A DNA stretch of 5,627 nucleotides from Candidatus Sordicultor aquaticus (GTDB lineage Bacteria > Atribacterota > Atribacteria > Atribacterales > Caldatribacteriaceae), in NCBI GenBank assembly GCA_018056825.1, contig JAGPEW010000063.1, forward strand, positions 1 to 5,627. Reading direction: 5' to 3'. A program made the position numbers and the translations under genes. Shown here one piece after another: positions 5,331 to 5,627 of the stretch (positions within the stretch are counted from its first letter, which is position 1; each line of letters starts with the position of its first letter). The notes beneath the pieces were generated by a model. That model saw only the letters and a list, made by a program, of their open reading frames with translations. It ran no database searches and was not told the origin of the DNA.

Positions 5331-5545
5331 CATTGTAATTAGTTTTGCGGTTAACTATAATCTTATAAGTCTAATTTCCCGGAAAATTATAACTATGTTT
5401 TTGGATCTATCCCAGACTCTCCATAATTGACGCTGGGATTTGATAAATTAAAGGAGTTTGCAGGAAAAAATGTTGCCGCGAAACAGCTTATTTTTCAGCT
5501 TTTTAGGACTCATAGTTATGAAATGCTCGGGAAATCAGGTTATTT
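5331..5545. other. Unique spacer between repeat units, no gene seen
   Basis: This roughly 215-base stretch is not recognisably part of the repeat. The only clear structure is an inverted repeat ATCCCAG (5409-5415)/CTGGGAT (5433-5439), 7 bp with a 17-base loop. AAAGGAG at 5450-5456 precedes a tiny 38-codon frame (5470-5586) that ends inside the next repeat and is not convincing. Confidence 0.5.
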
Positions 5546-5627
5546 TAGCACCGCAGATTGAGGAAGCGTCTTTCTTCCTCAGTTAGTATGTGGGTTGAGT
5601 TTTTTATCTTTTTAGCGCCGCAGGCTG
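5546..5627 (+). repeat. Composite hairpin repeat, unit 4 and start of unit 5 (cut by window end)
   Basis: The module at 5546-5560 (TAGCACCGCAGATTG) is followed by hairpin I, TGAGGAAG (5559-5566) with CTTCCTCA (5574-5581), with a 7-base loop. A T-rich tract runs to about 5612. Hairpin II is absent. A second copy of the module (5613-5627, TAGCGCCGCAGGCTG, 12 of 15 identical to 5546-5560) starts at once and runs off the window, so the array probably continues. Confidence 0.75.

Noticed and set aside
5212..5430. Open frame of 72 codons in the downstream repeat region
   Set aside because: It reads through hairpin I, the T-rich tract and hairpin II of the repeat, has no ribosome binding site, and its composition simply reflects the T-rich DNA.
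5470..5586. 38-codon frame starting ATG, with a hydrophobic N-terminus and AAAGGAG upstream
   Set aside because: The SD is 13 bases away, the last third is repeat sequence (module plus hairpin I), and the length is within chance. It could be revisited if ribosome profiling shows signal.
4991..5627. CRISPR array
   Set aside because: Repeats are long, structured and unevenly spaced, the intervening DNA is not uniform spacer-sized, and no cas gene is present.

Overview
The window carries a bacterial ribosomal-protein and transcription/secretion cluster, secE-nusG-rplK-rplA-rplJ-rplL, all on the + strand. Two small genes of unknown function precede it, a drug/metabolite-type membrane transporter follows it, and repeat-rich DNA lies at both ends. 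The DNA is moderately AT-rich, ribosome binding sites are strong (AAGGAGGTGA type), and GTG and TTG start codons are common. This suggests a Firmicutes-like or deep-branching anaerobic bacterium. I cannot place it in a phylum from sequence alone.

Layout: 1-135 holds one copy and a partial copy of a hairpin repeat. 194-601 encodes a small flavodoxin-fold-like protein, and 620-832 a charged helical 70-residue protein; the two genes probably form a pair. A perfect consensus sigma-70 promoter (855-883) then starts the main operon: secE (941), nusG (1152), rplK (1710) and rplA (2155), each separated by fewer than 20 bases. The 194-base gap between rplA and rplJ is an L10-type leader ending in an intrinsic terminator, so rplJ (3066) and rplL (3599) are probably attenuated separately. 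A strong hairpin terminator (3975-4004) closes the operon. An EamA-family transporter gene starts only 12 bases downstream.

From 4991 to the window end there is no convincing gene. The region is built from several copies of one composite repeat, all in the same orientation as the copy at position 1. Each full unit has a short GCC-GYA-GGC-like mini-hairpin, a first hairpin with a 7-base loop (core arms CTGAGGAAG/CTTCCTCAG), a T-rich tract, and a second hairpin (TATGAGGGGG/CCCCCTCATA). Several base differences between copies are compensated on the opposite arm, so the pairing appears to have been maintained.

How the parts work together: SecE belongs to the Sec translocon, NusG couples transcription and translation, L11 and L1 shape the ribosomal GTPase centre and the L1 stalk, and L10 with L7/L12 forms the factor-recruiting stalk. 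The usual rplL-rpoBC linkage is not seen here: a transporter and the repeat array stand where rpoB would be expected. The gene content is otherwise ordinary; the repeat family is the least explained part of the window.
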